A DNA stretch of 64,000 nucleotides, taken from contig NZ_LGYH01000006.1 of assembly GCF_001308015.1 (NCBI RefSeq), forward strand, positions 144,519 through 208,518, in the 5' to 3' direction. Numbering within the stretch: the stretch's first letter is position 1; every line of letters begins with the position of its first letter. This document shows, one piece after another, positions 44,498 through 53,672 of the stretch. A program made the position numbers and the translations under genes. The notes beneath the pieces were generated by a model. The model made no database searches and was not told the origin of the DNA. It saw only the letters and a program-made list of their open reading frames with translations. This DNA is from Neisseria sp. 83E34 (GTDB taxonomy: Bacteria > Pseudomonadota > Gammaproteobacteria > Burkholderiales > Neisseriaceae).

Positions 44498-45880
44498 ATG
44501 GCAAGAGCAAAACAAAACCGCATGTATCCGGAAGAATGGCGCGCCAGCACATCAATGGCTTGGGTTTATGCCCTGCGCATGTTGGGCATGTTTCTTGTAT
44601 TGCCGGTATTGGCACTTCATGCGGCAGAGCTGGCGGATGCGGAAAACAAAGCGCAAATCGGCCTTGCCATGGGCATCTATGGTCTGACCCAGGCATTATT
44701 CCAACTGCCTTTAGGTATGGCATCCGATAAATTCGGCCGCAAAAAAGTTATCTATCTCGGCTTAATCGTATTTGCCGCAGGCAGCTTTCTCGCTGCCTGG
44801 GCAGAATCATTGCCCATGCTGATTGCTGCACGTGCATTACAAGGCGCCGGAGCAGTTAGCGCGGCAGTAACTGCTCTGGTTGCCGACCTAACACGCGAAG
44901 AAGTCCGCACCCGTGCCATGGCGATGATAGGCTTGAGCATAGGCCTAACCTTTTCTTTCAGCATGGTGTTATCACCCGTCTTAACCCGTTTTCTCGGCGT
45001 ACCCGGGCTTTTCACCCTAATGGGCTCCCTAACCTTATTAAGTATAGGTGTGGTCGCCTGGATGACGCCTAATCCCACCCAATCCAAAATGCACGAAGAT
45101 GCCGAGGCGCAACCTGCACGCATTTCCGAAGTATTGAAAAACGGCCAACTATTGCGTTTAAACTTCGGCATTTTTGCCTTACAATCCGGCCTGATGGCAT
45201 TATTCACCACCCTGCCTTTTGCATTGGCCCAACTAGGGCTGGACAAAGTTCAGCATTGGAAAGTCTATCTGCCTGCCACTCTTATCGGCCTGATTCTGAT
45301 GGTACCGGCCATCATCATTGGCGAAACACGCAACAAATTAAAGCAGGTTTTCCTGCTTGGCATCGGCTTGATCATCCTCTCGCAAATCGGGCTTTTATTC
45401 GGCTTAAATTCCTTATGGCTGATCGGATTGTGGTTGGTATTCTATTTTATCGGTTTCAATATTCTTGAAGCCAGTATGCCTTCGCTGGTTTCTAAAATTG
45501 CACCAAGCGAACTCAAAGGCACCGCAGTGGGGGTTTATAATACCCTACAATCCATCGCCCTATTTGTCGGAGGTGCCGTAGGCGGTTTACTGTTTCACCA
45601 ATCAGGCTATACCGGCGTATTTATCTTTTGCAGCGCATTGATGATTTTATGGTTTACCATAGCCTTGTCTGCACCGGCCCCAAAGCCGGTTAAAAATGTC
45701 AGCTTTAAGGTAGGTAGATTGTGGATCAATCGCCAGCAAGATTTAAAAACAGCTTTACAACCTATTTCAGGAATCGAACGCATCAGCTTCAGTGCAGACG
45801 GCGAAACAATATTTATTAAAGCTTTACAGAAAGGCTTTGACGAAGAAGGTGCGAAAAAAATCATTTCAGGAGCAGAATAA
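44498..45880 (+). CDS. MFS transporter with C-terminal YAM-like domain (YajR family)
   Basis: 460-aa major facilitator. It has twelve predicted helices with motif A ([11 protein letters not shown]) in the first loop and [20 protein letters not shown] in the fourth helix. A soluble C-terminal extension of about 65 residues ([20 protein letters not shown] onward) resembles the ferredoxin-like YAM domain of E. coli YajR. I chose ATG 44498, since a likely -10 box lies upstream of it; ATG 44522 is possible. The substrate is unknown. Its stop overlaps the ssb start by one base (TAATG). Confidence 0.87.
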   Translation: MARAKQNRMYPEEWRASTSMAWVYALRMLGMFLVLPVLALHAAELADAENKAQIGLAMGIYGLTQALFQLPLGMASDKFGRKKVIYLGLIVFAAGSFLAAWAESLPMLIAARALQGAGAVSAAVTALVADLTREEVRTRAMAMIGLSIGLTFSFSMVLSPVLTRFLGVPGLFTLMGSLTLLSIGVVAWMTPNPTQSKMHEDAEAQPARISEVLKNGQLLRLNFGIFALQSGLMALFTTLPFALAQLGLDKVQHWKVYLPATLIGLILMVPAIIIGETRNKLKQVFLLGIGLIILSQIGLLFGLNSLWLIGLWLVFYFIGFNILEASMPSLVSKIAPSELKGTAVGVYNTLQSIALFVGGAVGGLLFHQSGYTGVFIFCSALMILWFTIALSAPAPKPVKNVSFKVGRLWINRQQDLKTALQPISGIERISFSADGETIFIKALQKGFDEEGAKKIISGAE

Positions 45881-46389
45881 TGTCATTAAATAAAGTAATT
45901 CTCATCGGCCGCTTGGGCCGCGATCCCGAAGTACGCTATATGCCCAACGGCGAAGCAGTGGCCAATTTTTCCGTTGCCACCAGCGAAACATGGAACGACC
46001 GCCAAACAGGCCAGCGTGTTGAACGTACCGAATGGCACAACATTACCATGTACCGCCGCTTGGCAGAAATCGCCGGCCAATATTTGAAAAAAGGCAGCCA
46101 AGTTTATATTGAGGGCCGCATCCAAAGCCGAAAATACACCGACAAAACCGGTATTGAACGCACTGCCTACGACATCATTGCCAACGAAATGAAAATGCTC
46201 GGCAGTCGAGACAGCGGTGGCAGCGCTCCATATGATGACAGCGGCTATCAAGGTACCTATCAGCAATCAGCCCAGCCTGCCGCTTATCAACAACCCGCCG
46301 CCGCAGAACCACCTGCTGCACCCCGCCGCCAAACGCCCGCAGCACCTGTGACGCCGGTTGACGACATTGATGACGATATTCCCTTTTAA
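45880..46389 (+). CDS. ssb: Single-stranded DNA-binding protein SSB
   Basis: 169-aa OB-fold protein for replication, repair and recombination. It has the N-terminal OB domain ([40 protein letters not shown]), a Gln/Pro/Ala-rich linker, and the acidic SSB-Ct tip DDIDDDIPF that binds partner proteins. It is coupled to the upstream MFS gene by a TAATG overlap and ends in an intrinsic terminator. Confidence 0.97.
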   Translation: MSLNKVILIGRLGRDPEVRYMPNGEAVANFSVATSETWNDRQTGQRVERTEWHNITMYRRLAEIAGQYLKKGSQVYIEGRIQSRKYTDKTGIERTAYDIIANEMKMLGSRDSGGSAPYDDSGYQGTYQQSAQPAAYQQPAAAEPPAAPRRQTPAAPVTPVDDIDDDIPF

Positions 46390-46414
46390 GATTCACTCTT
46401 AGAATAAAATACAT

Positions 46415-46453
46415 AAAGCCTTCTAAAAGCTTACGCATTTAGAAGGCTTTTTT
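46415..46453 (+). terminator. Intrinsic terminator after ssb
   Basis: AAAGCCTTCTAAA and TTTAGAAGGCTTT arms with a ten-base loop, followed by T-rich sequence. Confidence 0.85.
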
Positions 46454-46540
46454 ATCGTGGAGCTTCTGAACAAGCACAATATCATGCCTGTCTGAAAAGA
46501 ACTTTTTCGACCTAATGTATAACCAATCAAATTACATTAA

Positions 46541-46612
46541 TATAAAGCAGCAAGTCGAAAACAAGCAAGGCACAACAACGCCGTAGCAAAAGTTAAGTTT
46601 ATTTGCTCTATA
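46541..46612. repeat. Correia-like repeat fragment between ssb and recA
   Basis: Read on the minus strand, it starts TATAGAGCAAATAAACTTA and continues TTTTGCTACGGCGTTG. This aligns with the start of the element at 33841 and carries the TACGGCGTTG of Correia repeat ends. The far end decays near TTTATATTA. Confidence 0.55.
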
Positions 46613-46630
46613 AATGAAACGACCACGAAA

Positions 46631-46672
46631 AACAATGCCTGTCTGAAAAATAAGTTTCAGACAGGCATTGTT
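46631..46672. terminator. Uptake-sequence hairpin after recA
   Basis: Inverted ATGCCTGTCTGAA pair with arms extended by AACA/TGTT, 18 bases past the recA stop on the minus strand. Confidence 0.75.
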
Positions 46673-46689
46673 ACAAGATCATGAAAAGA

Positions 46690-47736
46690 TTATTCTTCCG
46701 GCTCTTCGCCATCAGTTTCATCTAATTTACCTTCCGTAATCTGTACGGTTGTTCCGGCTTTTTCACGGATTTTGCGGTCAATTTCGTTGGCAACTTCAGG
46801 ATTTTCCTTCAACCAAATGCGCACATTGTCTTTGCCCTGGCCGATTTTGGCGCCATTATATGAATACCAAGCACCTGATTTTTCAACAATATCATATTTC
46901 ACGCCCAAATCAATCAGTTCGCCTTCCCAGCTTACGCCTTCGCCGTACATAATATCAAATTCAGCTTGGCGGAAAGGCGGAGCCACTTTGTTTTTGATCA
47001 CTTTCACTTTGGTTTCGTTGCCCAAAATGTCTTCACCTTTTTTAATCTGGCCGGTGCGGCGGATATCAAGGCGAACGGAAGCATAGAACTTCAGCGCATT
47101 ACCGCCGGTAGTGGTTTCAGGGCTACCGAACATCACGCCGATTTTCATGCGGATTTGGTTGATGAATACCACAAGCGTATTGTTTTTTTTGATATGACCA
47201 GTCAGTTTGCGCAAAGCCTGGCTCATTAAGCGGGCGTGCAGGCCTACATGGCTGTCGCCCATTTCGCCTTCAATTTCAGCTTTCGGAACCAATGCAGCTA
47301 CGGAGTCGATAACCACCATATCTACGCCGCCGCTGCGCACCAGCATATCGCAGATTTCTAAAGCCTGTTCGCCCGTATCCGGTTGAGAAACCAGCAAGTC
47401 TTCCACTTTTACACCAAGCTTGCGGGCATAAATCGGGTCAAACGCGTTTTCCGCATCAATAAATGCGCAAACGCCGCCATTTTTCTGACATTGCGCGATA
47501 GTTTCCAAACAAAGCGTGGTTTTGCCTGAAGATTCCGGGCCGTAGATTTCTACAATCCGGCCGCGCGGCAAACCGCCTACACCTAAGGCCAAATCAAGGC
47601 CGAGCGATCCGGTGGAAATAACTTCAAGGTTTTCGTCTTGATGGCTGCCATCCATCTTCATAATGGAACCTTTACCGAAATTCTTTTCAATTTGCGCGAG
47701 CGCGGCAGCAAGGGCTTTGCTTTTTTCGTCTGACAT
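46690..47736 (-). CDS. recA: Recombinase RecA
   Basis: Strand-exchange protein for homologous recombination and transformation. The 348-aa protein has Walker A GPESSGKT (about residues 66-73), the [20 protein letters not shown] loop L1 region, the [21 protein letters not shown]2 region, and an acidic C-terminal tail ([10 protein letters not shown]). It is full length with no intein. It is convergent with ssb and preceded by its own promoter region. Confidence 0.98.
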   Translation of the reverse strand: MSDEKSKALAAALAQIEKNFGKGSIMKMDGSHQDENLEVISTGSLGLDLALGVGGLPRGRIVEIYGPESSGKTTLCLETIAQCQKNGGVCAFIDAENAFDPIYARKLGVKVEDLLVSQPDTGEQALEICDMLVRSGGVDMVVIDSVAALVPKAEIEGEMGDSHVGLHARLMSQALRKLTGHIKKNNTLVVFINQIRMKIGVMFGSPETTTGGNALKFYASVRLDIRRTGQIKKGEDILGNETKVKVIKNKVAPPFRQAEFDIMYGEGVSWEGELIDLGVKYDIVEKSGAWYSYNGAKIGQGKDNVRIWLKENPEVANEIDRKIREKAGTTVQITEGKLDETDGEEPEE

Positions 47737-47837
47737 ATCGTTCTCGTATGAAAATTTGTGTAGTGAAAATCCTGTAAATTATCGCATATCCTTGCCTGCT
47801 TGGCATGGTTTTTTAGTTTGATAGACACTTAGGCAGG

Positions 47838-47881
47838 GAAAAAGCGCCAGAAGCTTTACATAACAAGCCTTTGGCGCTTTT
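47838..47881 (-). terminator. Intrinsic terminator after hemO
   Basis: AAAAAGCGCCA and TGGCGCTTTTT arms with a 22-base loop, about 45 bases beyond the hemO stop. T-runs on both sides make it potentially bidirectional, but recA starts on the other side and does not need it. Confidence 0.65.
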
Positions 47882-47926
47882 TACCAGTCCAAATCCACTT
47901 TCGGTTTTTCGAAAGTTGCATACGGA

Positions 47927-48535
47927 TTAAGCTTGAACCGGAGCTTCCGCACCTGCCTGTAAACCGAAGATTTCACGCAGAATTACTTTGTAGAAAGCAA
48001 AGGCTTCACGGGCACCTTCAATCGCTTCGGCTTGGGCGGTTTCACTCAAACCCAGTTTATTCAGATGCTCACGGAATTCACGCCAGTGTTTACCGCGACC
48101 ATCAGGGTGGGCATCTAAATGACGTGCTCCGCGATGCTCGTCAAAACCTAATTTCTCTTTAGCATCTTTAAATAAGAATGCCGCGCCCAGGTTAGAACCT
48201 TCCGCGCAATATAACCAACCCACGGCTTTGTTGCCCTCAGGTTTAGGCAATTCGCCCGGGTAAATATATGCTTCACGATCTAAATCCGCCAAATCCTGCA
48301 CAACGGCATCATAGCGAGCCATACCTGCTAAATCGGGAATGGATTTATTTAATTCGGAATCTTTGTAAATATCATCTACAATTTTGTGGAATACTGATTG
48401 AAGATTAAGAAATTTGATATAGTTTTCCGTGTCTGCAAAAGGTTTTACCGACATGACCAGATTATCCACGCTATCGTGGGTAATACGGGTATCTTCTTTT
48501 AATCTTTCGGCAAAAGTTTTGGCTTCGTTAGTCAT
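47927..48535 (-). CDS. hemO: Heme oxygenase HemO
   Basis: 202-aa cytoplasmic enzyme that opens haem to biliverdin, CO and Fe. The proximal His is His20 (THDSVDNLV). GWLYCAEGSNLGAAFLF forms the distal helix, and ARHLDAHPDGRGKHWREF is characteristic of neisserial HemO. The C-terminus ends EAPVQA and lacks the PHRH tail I recall from the meningococcal protein. It lies downstream of hmbR on the same strand, 140 bases away, with an inverted uptake pair between. Confidence 0.94.
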   Translation of the reverse strand: MTNEAKTFAERLKEDTRITHDSVDNLVMSVKPFADTENYIKFLNLQSVFHKIVDDIYKDSELNKSIPDLAGMARYDAVVQDLADLDREAYIYPGELPKPEGNKAVGWLYCAEGSNLGAAFLFKDAKEKLGFDEHRGARHLDAHPDGRGKHWREFREHLNKLGLSETAQAEAIEGAREAFAFYKVILREIFGLQAGAEAPVQA

Positions 48536-48602
48536 AGTTATTTCCTTATTATTAATTATTAAAATACTATTTATCTGAATCTAACATGTTTACATAAAGC
48601 GG

Positions 48603-48639
48603 TTTTCAGACAGGCATGTAAAGAATGCCTGTCTGAAAA
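48603..48639. repeat. Reverse-forward uptake pair between hmbR and hemO
   Basis: TTTTCAGACAGGCAT precedes ATGCCTGTCTGAAAA with a seven-base loop. If it attenuates transcription, it would set the hmbR:hemO ratio. Confidence 0.7.
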
Positions 48640-48675
48640 TCCTGCCTGTGGCTTACACATCAGCCGAATGTATCA

Positions 48676-51009
48676 TCAGAATTTGTATTCCAAAGATATC
48701 GCATAGTTACGACCAGGCGCATGGAAGCGCTCAAGGCCTTTACCTGCGTCATCTACGGTATTCGTTGTACTCGGGCTAATTTCATTCAAACCGCGCATAG
48801 TATCCCAAACGTTATATTTCCGATTGAAAACGTTATAAACACCGGCACGTACTATCAAATTTTTGTTGGGACGTATATAGCCGTAAACATCAAATACCGC
48901 TGCTGATTTGTTCAACCATTTATAGGTTAAAAGCTCAGGATCGTTATAGCTTCTAGTTTGCAAATTATATTGGTGTTTCCAATATTTGGTATCTTCCGGC
49001 TTTTTCGCGCGGGTATAGGTTAAACGGTTAAAGATGCCCCATTTGCCATCCGGCTGTTCATAATCCAAACCCACAATGCCTTTTAAAGGTTGAATTGACA
49101 ACAAACTGGCACCGTTGGATAGCTTACCTCTGCTGTATCCCAAACCTCCAACAAATTTCAATCCTCTAACAGCGGGCATCCACTCACCTAGATTCAATTG
49201 GCCTTTCACTTCAATGCCGCGAACTTTGGCCTTATCCAAATTAACCATTTGCTGAACAGGTGTTGGTATAGTCTTAGTACAAAACCCCAAAGATTCAAAA
49301 TAATCATCACAATAAGGGTTAGTATTTTCTACAATATTTTCCTGTTCAAACAAGAAATTACGATAATTGGTTTGATATAGATTTACATCCAACGCACCTT
49401 TATCGTTCTTTCCCTCCCAAAATAAGGTATGAGTGAAGCTGCGTTCAGCTTTCAAATTCGGGTTTTGACGCCAAGTACCTGCGTAATTTTCAAAAGAAAA
49501 ATACATTTCTGATGCAGTAGGTACTCGATAGCCGCTGGCTAAATGATATCCGGTACGCCAAGTTTGATTCACCTGTGCATTCAAGCCGAAAGTGCCGCCC
49601 CAACCTGTGAATGTAGTGGCGGAAAGAGGCTCCCGATTGCAAGTGTGGCAAGGTAAAATAAACGCCAAGGGCTTCACGCGGGTATGATCGTAGCGTATTC
49701 CGAGATGACCGGAAAACGTGTCGTTCCAAGTAATATTGTCCAACAATGAGAAACCGTATTGTGTGGTTTTGCTTGGATTCTGAATGCTGTATCTTTTATC
49801 CAAACCAAACTTGTTGGTATCGTGGTTTCTGTTCTGAAAATCGTTTCTCGCCACAAATGTTTTAAACCTCAATGTGTGGCTACCCAAAAAATCGAAAGGC
49901 TGACTGTCCATGCGCAAAGCAATGCGTTTGAATTGGGTATGCATTTTGCGATTTTTATTTTCGAACGGCTCTTCCTTGCCAATAGCATCCAAATTACTAT
50001 TACGCACAAAAGAACCATTGTGCGTCAAAGCTCCTACTTCCGTTTTAGAATAGTCTGCTTCCGTCCTGAGGAAAGCCAAATAACCGGAATTCGGCTGGTA
50101 CTCATAATATACGTTTGCATTCGCTCTTTTGTGAGTGTCATCTGCCTCACGCCATCCTGAAAGCGCATAGGAGCGCTCATCAACATAATTGCTTCCATGC
50201 TGACCGTTGAAAGAAATGCCTGCCCGGTGGTTATCATTAAACTGATAACCGAATTTTGCAAGATAGCTGTTATAACGGTGCGTAGCGGGATCGGGTACGC
50301 CGCTGTCGCTTCCATAAGTAGCAGGGCCGTAGCCCCGGCTTTTGAGTTCATGGCCATAGCGGTGCGAATACAACACAACTGCATCTGCTTTTTCACTAAG
50401 AAAACCCGCTCCTATGGTTTTTACCCATTCACGGTTTTTGGTAGAGTAAGTACCCCGAATCATTGTACCGAAACTATTCTCCGGCAACACGATATCTTCT
50501 GCACCTAAGGTACGGTAATTGACACCGCCGCCCAAATAACCGCTACCCGAATTGAAAGAATCGGAACCCTTTACAACATCAATATTGTTAACCAACTCCG
50601 AATCAACCGTTAAACGCGAAGAGTTAAAATTACCATAGCGGGAATAAAGCGAGTTTTCCTGAAAATCAGGCAAGCTCACGCCATCCACACTCACGCCTAC
50701 GCGGTTGCCTTCTACACCGCGCATTGCAAAGCCTTTCAGATGCCGGCCATTATCAGAAATACCGACATCGGTGGAGTAACGCATCAAATCGCGGGTGTCT
50801 CGAATCATCTCGTTATCGATATCTTCGCGGGTTTTACGCTCGGTCGTTGCCTGCCCTTGACGCTTTCCTTTTACAGTTACCGCTTCCACTTCCGTGGCTT
50901 CAGCTTGGTTATCCGTAGCTTCAACCGTATCGGCATAGGCAGGTACATTGAATGCAATTCCCACCATAGCGGCTATAGGTAATAAGTGAGTTTTTATCAT
51001 TTCAAACAA
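48676..51009 (-). CDS. hmbR: TonB-dependent haemoglobin receptor (HmbR-like)
   Basis: 777-aa outer-membrane receptor that takes haem from haemoglobin using TonB energy. It has a Sec signal peptide (cleavage after AYA, about residue 26), a TonB-box candidate EAVTVKG, a plug domain (MIRDTRDLMRYSTDVGISD; GFAMRGVEGNRVGVSVDGV; VKGSDSFNSGSGYLGGGVNY), then a 22-strand barrel ending in YAISLEYKF with terminal Phe. It closely follows meningococcal HmbR as I recall it, including the paired Cys loops (CHTC; CDDYFESLGFC). I see no poly-G tract, so the phase variation known for hmbR is not apparent here. A candidate Fur box lies upstream. Confidence 0.93.
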   Translation of the reverse strand: MFEMIKTHLLPIAAMVGIAFNVPAYADTVEATDNQAEATEVEAVTVKGKRQGQATTERKTREDIDNEMIRDTRDLMRYSTDVGISDNGRHLKGFAMRGVEGNRVGVSVDGVSLPDFQENSLYSRYGNFNSSRLTVDSELVNNIDVVKGSDSFNSGSGYLGGGVNYRTLGAEDIVLPENSFGTMIRGTYSTKNREWVKTIGAGFLSEKADAVVLYSHRYGHELKSRGYGPATYGSDSGVPDPATHRYNSYLAKFGYQFNDNHRAGISFNGQHGSNYVDERSYALSGWREADDTHKRANANVYYEYQPNSGYLAFLRTEADYSKTEVGALTHNGSFVRNSNLDAIGKEEPFENKNRKMHTQFKRIALRMDSQPFDFLGSHTLRFKTFVARNDFQNRNHDTNKFGLDKRYSIQNPSKTTQYGFSLLDNITWNDTFSGHLGIRYDHTRVKPLAFILPCHTCNREPLSATTFTGWGGTFGLNAQVNQTWRTGYHLASGYRVPTASEMYFSFENYAGTWRQNPNLKAERSFTHTLFWEGKNDKGALDVNLYQTNYRNFLFEQENIVENTNPYCDDYFESLGFCTKTIPTPVQQMVNLDKAKVRGIEVKGQLNLGEWMPAVRGLKFVGGLGYSRGKLSNGASLLSIQPLKGIVGLDYEQPDGKWGIFNRLTYTRAKKPEDTKYWKHQYNLQTRSYNDPELLTYKWLNKSAAVFDVYGYIRPNKNLIVRAGVYNVFNRKYNVWDTMRGLNEISPSTTNTVDDAGKGLERFHAPGRNYAISLEYKF

Positions 51010-51062
51010 TCCAGATATTTACACTTCAAAATTAACAATTAATCAAATATTTCAATTAATAA

Positions 51063-51077
51063 AAATAATTATTATTT
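51063..51077. promoter_or_regulatory. Candidate Fur box upstream of hmbR
   Basis: AAATAAT-T-ATTATTT is a perfect 7-1-7 palindrome, 54 bases before the hmbR ATG. It matches five of seven bases in each half of the Fur heptad TGATAAT-N-ATTATCA. The context is very AT-rich, but iron control of hmbR is expected. Confidence 0.45.
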
Positions 51078-51257
51078 ACTAAAATTGAATAAATAATATA
51101 CATTAATCAAGTTTCATGAGCAAATATTTTTTTACATTGCTTTGCAGAAAAGCAACACATAACAAAGAACTATCACAAACCATACGGCAGGCATAAGCTT
51201 TAATGCACTGAACCAAGCGCGGGTATAGCGGCAGATAATCGGCAATAAAATAATAGG

Positions 51258-51291
51258 AATGCCTGTCTGAAATACTTTTCAGACAGGCATT
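51258..51291. repeat. Inverted uptake pair upstream of ridA
   Basis: Forward-reverse ATGCCTGTCTGAA pair with a short loop, in the divergent hmbR-ridA spacer. It is not at the end of any gene seen, so it is not obviously a terminator. Confidence 0.7.
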
Positions 51292-51434
51292 AAACGATAG
51301 CAAACCACCTTTATTTTTCATTCCAATTACATTCTGGCAACTCAAAACATCCTCTACAATTGCTGAACGGTTTGCGAAAAACGCCGGCTCTGCTAACATT
51401 CCTGATTTAAACAATCTGCCGCAAAGGAGATGCC

Positions 51435-51824
51435 ATGACAAAAAATGTTATTCATACTAACCTTGCACCTGCCGCTATTGGTGCATACAGCCAAGCCGTC
51501 CGCACCGGTAATACCGTATACATGAGCGGTCAAATTCCACTTGATCCCGCCACCATGACCATTGTAGGCAATGGAGATTTTGCTGCCGAAACCCATCAAG
51601 TATTCAAAAATCTGAAGGCGGTTGCCGAAGCAGCCGGCGGTTCGCTTGATGATATTGTTAAGCTGAATGCTTACCTTACCGACCTTGGGAATTTTGCTAC
51701 ATTCAATGAAATCATGTCCCAGTATTTCAGCCAGCCTTTTCCTGCGCGGGCAGCAATCGGCGTAGCAGCCTTGCCGAAAGGTGTTCAAGTAGAAGCAGAA
51801 GCAGTTTTGGTGTTGAAAGACTAA
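51435..51824 (+). CDS. ridA: RidA family reactive-enamine deaminase
   Basis: 129-aa YjgF/YER057c/UK114 protein that hydrolyses reactive 2-aminoacrylate-type imines. It has [23 protein letters not shown] at the N-terminus, the catalytic Arg in FPARAAIGV, and a closing [17 protein letters not shown] lies 6 bases upstream of the ATG. It is monocistronic, ending before a strong terminator that marks the edge of a region with foreign uptake-sequence dialect. Confidence 0.94.
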   Translation: MTKNVIHTNLAPAAIGAYSQAVRTGNTVYMSGQIPLDPATMTIVGNGDFAAETHQVFKNLKAVAEAAGGSLDDIVKLNAYLTDLGNFATFNEIMSQYFSQPFPARAAIGVAALPKGVQVEAEAVLVLKD

Positions 51825-51886
51825 ACTTTTAAAAATGACAAGCGTCAATCCAGTTTCAGAGACAAATTGTTTGAAACAGTCACAAG

Positions 51887-51918
51887 TAAAAGGCGGGCAA
51901 AAATGCCCGCCTTTTACT
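51887..51918 (+). terminator. Intrinsic terminator after ridA
   Basis: AAAAGGCGGGCA and TGCCCGCCTTTT arms with a short A-rich loop. A strong stem with no uptake word. Confidence 0.85.
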
Positions 51919-51925
51919 TGCGAAG

Positions 51926-51957
51926 AGGCCGTCTGAAAAGTATTTTTCAGACGGCCT
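51926..51957. terminator. Foreign-dialect uptake hairpin after sitD
   Basis: Exact AG-DUS AGGCCGTCTGAA at 51926-51937 and its reverse at 51946-51957 form a perfect stem. It is the only hairpin in the window built of the GCCGTCTGAA word and sits at the 3' end of the sit operon. Confidence 0.85.
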
Positions 51958-51985
51958 CTGTTATTCACTTCATTCTGCCAAACAG

Positions 51986-52813
51986 CTATAAACTCTCCCG
52001 CAATTTGGAATACCCCAACGCACACAAAAACAGTGCCGCCTGCAACAAAATAATCACCGGTCCGGTGGCGGCATCGAGATGGTAGCTCAGTATTGTGCCG
52101 GCCAAACCGGTAACAACGGAGCACACCACCACGATAACCATCATGCGGTCGAAACGGTGGGTCAGCAGGGAGGCGGTAATGCCGGGCGAGATCAGCATGG
52201 CAATTACCAATACCACGCCTGCAACCTGTATCGCACTGATAATGGTCAGTGCCAGCAGAATCAGTAAGCCGTAGTGGAGGATTCGGGGCGGCAAGCCGAC
52301 GATGCGTGCTTGCACGGGGTCGAAACAATACAGCATTAAGTCCCTTTTCTTCAGCATCACCACCGCGAAAACGATGGTGCAGATAATCAGCGTGCGGATC
52401 AGCTCTTCATAGCTCACGCCGAGGATGTTGCCGAACAAGATATGCGTCAGGTGCTGATCGGTTTCCACTTTGGTAAATAAAACCAAACCGAAAGCAAACA
52501 TGCCCGAAAACACGATGCCCATCACCGTATCTTCTTTCAGACGGCTGTTGTTTTTCAAATAGCCCACCCCCACGGCGCAAGCCAACCCTGAAACAAATGC
52601 GCCCACCACCAGCGGAATGCCGGTTACAAAAGCAACAATGATGCCGGGCAGCACGGCATGGGAAATGGCATCGCCCATCAGCGACCAGCCTTTGAGCACC
52701 AGATAGCAGGACAAAATTCCGCATACCGCCGACACGATCAGCGCAGTAAGCAGCGCATATTGCATAAAAGGCAAAGACAGCGGTTCGACAAACCAATTGA
52801 TGATGTCAGACAT
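51986..52813 (-). CDS. sitD: Metal ABC transporter permease (SitD/YfeD-like)
   Basis: 275-aa ABC-3 family permease with about eight hydrophobic helices. Family segments visible are LVLKGWSLMGDAISHAVLPG near the N-terminus and GVVLVIAMLISPGITASLLT later. It pairs with SitC to form the membrane channel for Mn2+/Fe2+. Its start overlaps the end of sitC by eight bases. It is the last gene of sitABCD. A GCCGTCTGAA core (52536-52547) lies within. Confidence 0.88.
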   Translation of the reverse strand: MSDIINWFVEPLSLPFMQYALLTALIVSAVCGILSCYLVLKGWSLMGDAISHAVLPGIIVAFVTGIPLVVGAFVSGLACAVGVGYLKNNSRLKEDTVMGIVFSGMFAFGLVLFTKVETDQHLTHILFGNILGVSYEELIRTLIICTIVFAVVMLKKRDLMLYCFDPVQARIVGLPPRILHYGLLILLALTIISAIQVAGVVLVIAMLISPGITASLLTHRFDRMMVIVVVCSVVTGLAGTILSYHLDAATGPVIILLQAALFLCALGYSKLRESL

Positions 52814-53669
52814 GTTCCGCCTCTCCCCGAACTGCTGCGGCTTGTTTTTGTTTCAATAGGCCGTATTTGGGCGCAAAGATAAAAGCCAGCAGAAAAAACG
52901 CCGTTTGCAGGCAAACGATGATGCCGCCGGTTGCCCCGTCGAGAAAATAGCTGGCATACGCGCCGATGCCGCCGGTAAAAAAGCCCAACGCCACGGCAAT
53001 GCCCACCAGCTTGCTGAATTTGTTGGTGAGCAGAAAAGCGGTGGCACCCGGGGTAATTACCATGGCAATCACCAACACCGCACCCACGGTTTGCAGCGCG
53101 GCCACCACGCAGGCACTGAGCAGGGTGAAAAACAGGATTTTATAGCGCAGCGGCGACAATCCCACGGCAACAGCCTGTGTTTCGTCGAAAAACACCAGCA
53201 GCAGGTTTTTCCAAAACAGCAATAAAAAGGCCAAACACACCGCCATGATGATGCCTACCTGAAAAACATCTTCGTCGGCAATGCCCAAAATATTGCCCAA
53301 CACGATTTCCTGCACATTAACGGCGGTGGGATTGATGGAAACGATAAACAGGCCGAGCGCGAAAAATGTAGTGAAAATAAAGCCGATAATGGCGTCTTCT
53401 TTCAATTTGCTGACTGCTTTAATCCACAAAATCGCCAATGCTGCCAAGATGCCCGAAATAAAAGCCCCTACCGAATAAGGCAGCGAAAGCGAATAAGTGA
53501 TGGCCACGCCGGGCACCACCGAATGCGACAAGGCATCGCCGATTAAAGACCAGCCTTTGAGCATCAGATAAGCCGATAAAAACGCGCATATCCCGCCTAC
53601 TACGGCACTGATGACCACGGCTTTTACCATATATTCGTAGGAAAACGGTTCCAGTAATACTTCCAGCAT
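52806..53669 (-). CDS. sitC: Metal ABC transporter permease (SitC/YfeC-like)
   Basis: 287-aa ABC-3 family permease, homologous to the following gene. It has about eight helices, with LMLKGWSLIGDALSHSVVPG and GAVLVIAMVITPGATAFLLT. It starts three bases after the ATPase gene ends. Two different permeases in one operon is the Yfe/Sit layout, whereas the neisserial MntABC system has one. Confidence 0.88.
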   Translation of the reverse strand: MLEVLLEPFSYEYMVKAVVISAVVGGICAFLSAYLMLKGWSLIGDALSHSVVPGVAITYSLSLPYSVGAFISGILAALAILWIKAVSKLKEDAIIGFIFTTFFALGLFIVSINPTAVNVQEIVLGNILGIADEDVFQVGIIMAVCLAFLLLFWKNLLLVFFDETQAVAVGLSPLRYKILFFTLLSACVVAALQTVGAVLVIAMVITPGATAFLLTNKFSKLVGIAVALGFFTGGIGAYASYFLDGATGGIIVCLQTAFFLLAFIFAPKYGLLKQKQAAAVRGEAEHV

Positions 53670-53672
53670 GGT

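Noticed and set aside
51393..52328. 311-codon frame across ridA and sitD on the minus strand
   Set aside because: Runs antisense to ridA and out of frame through sitD; no recognisable domain.
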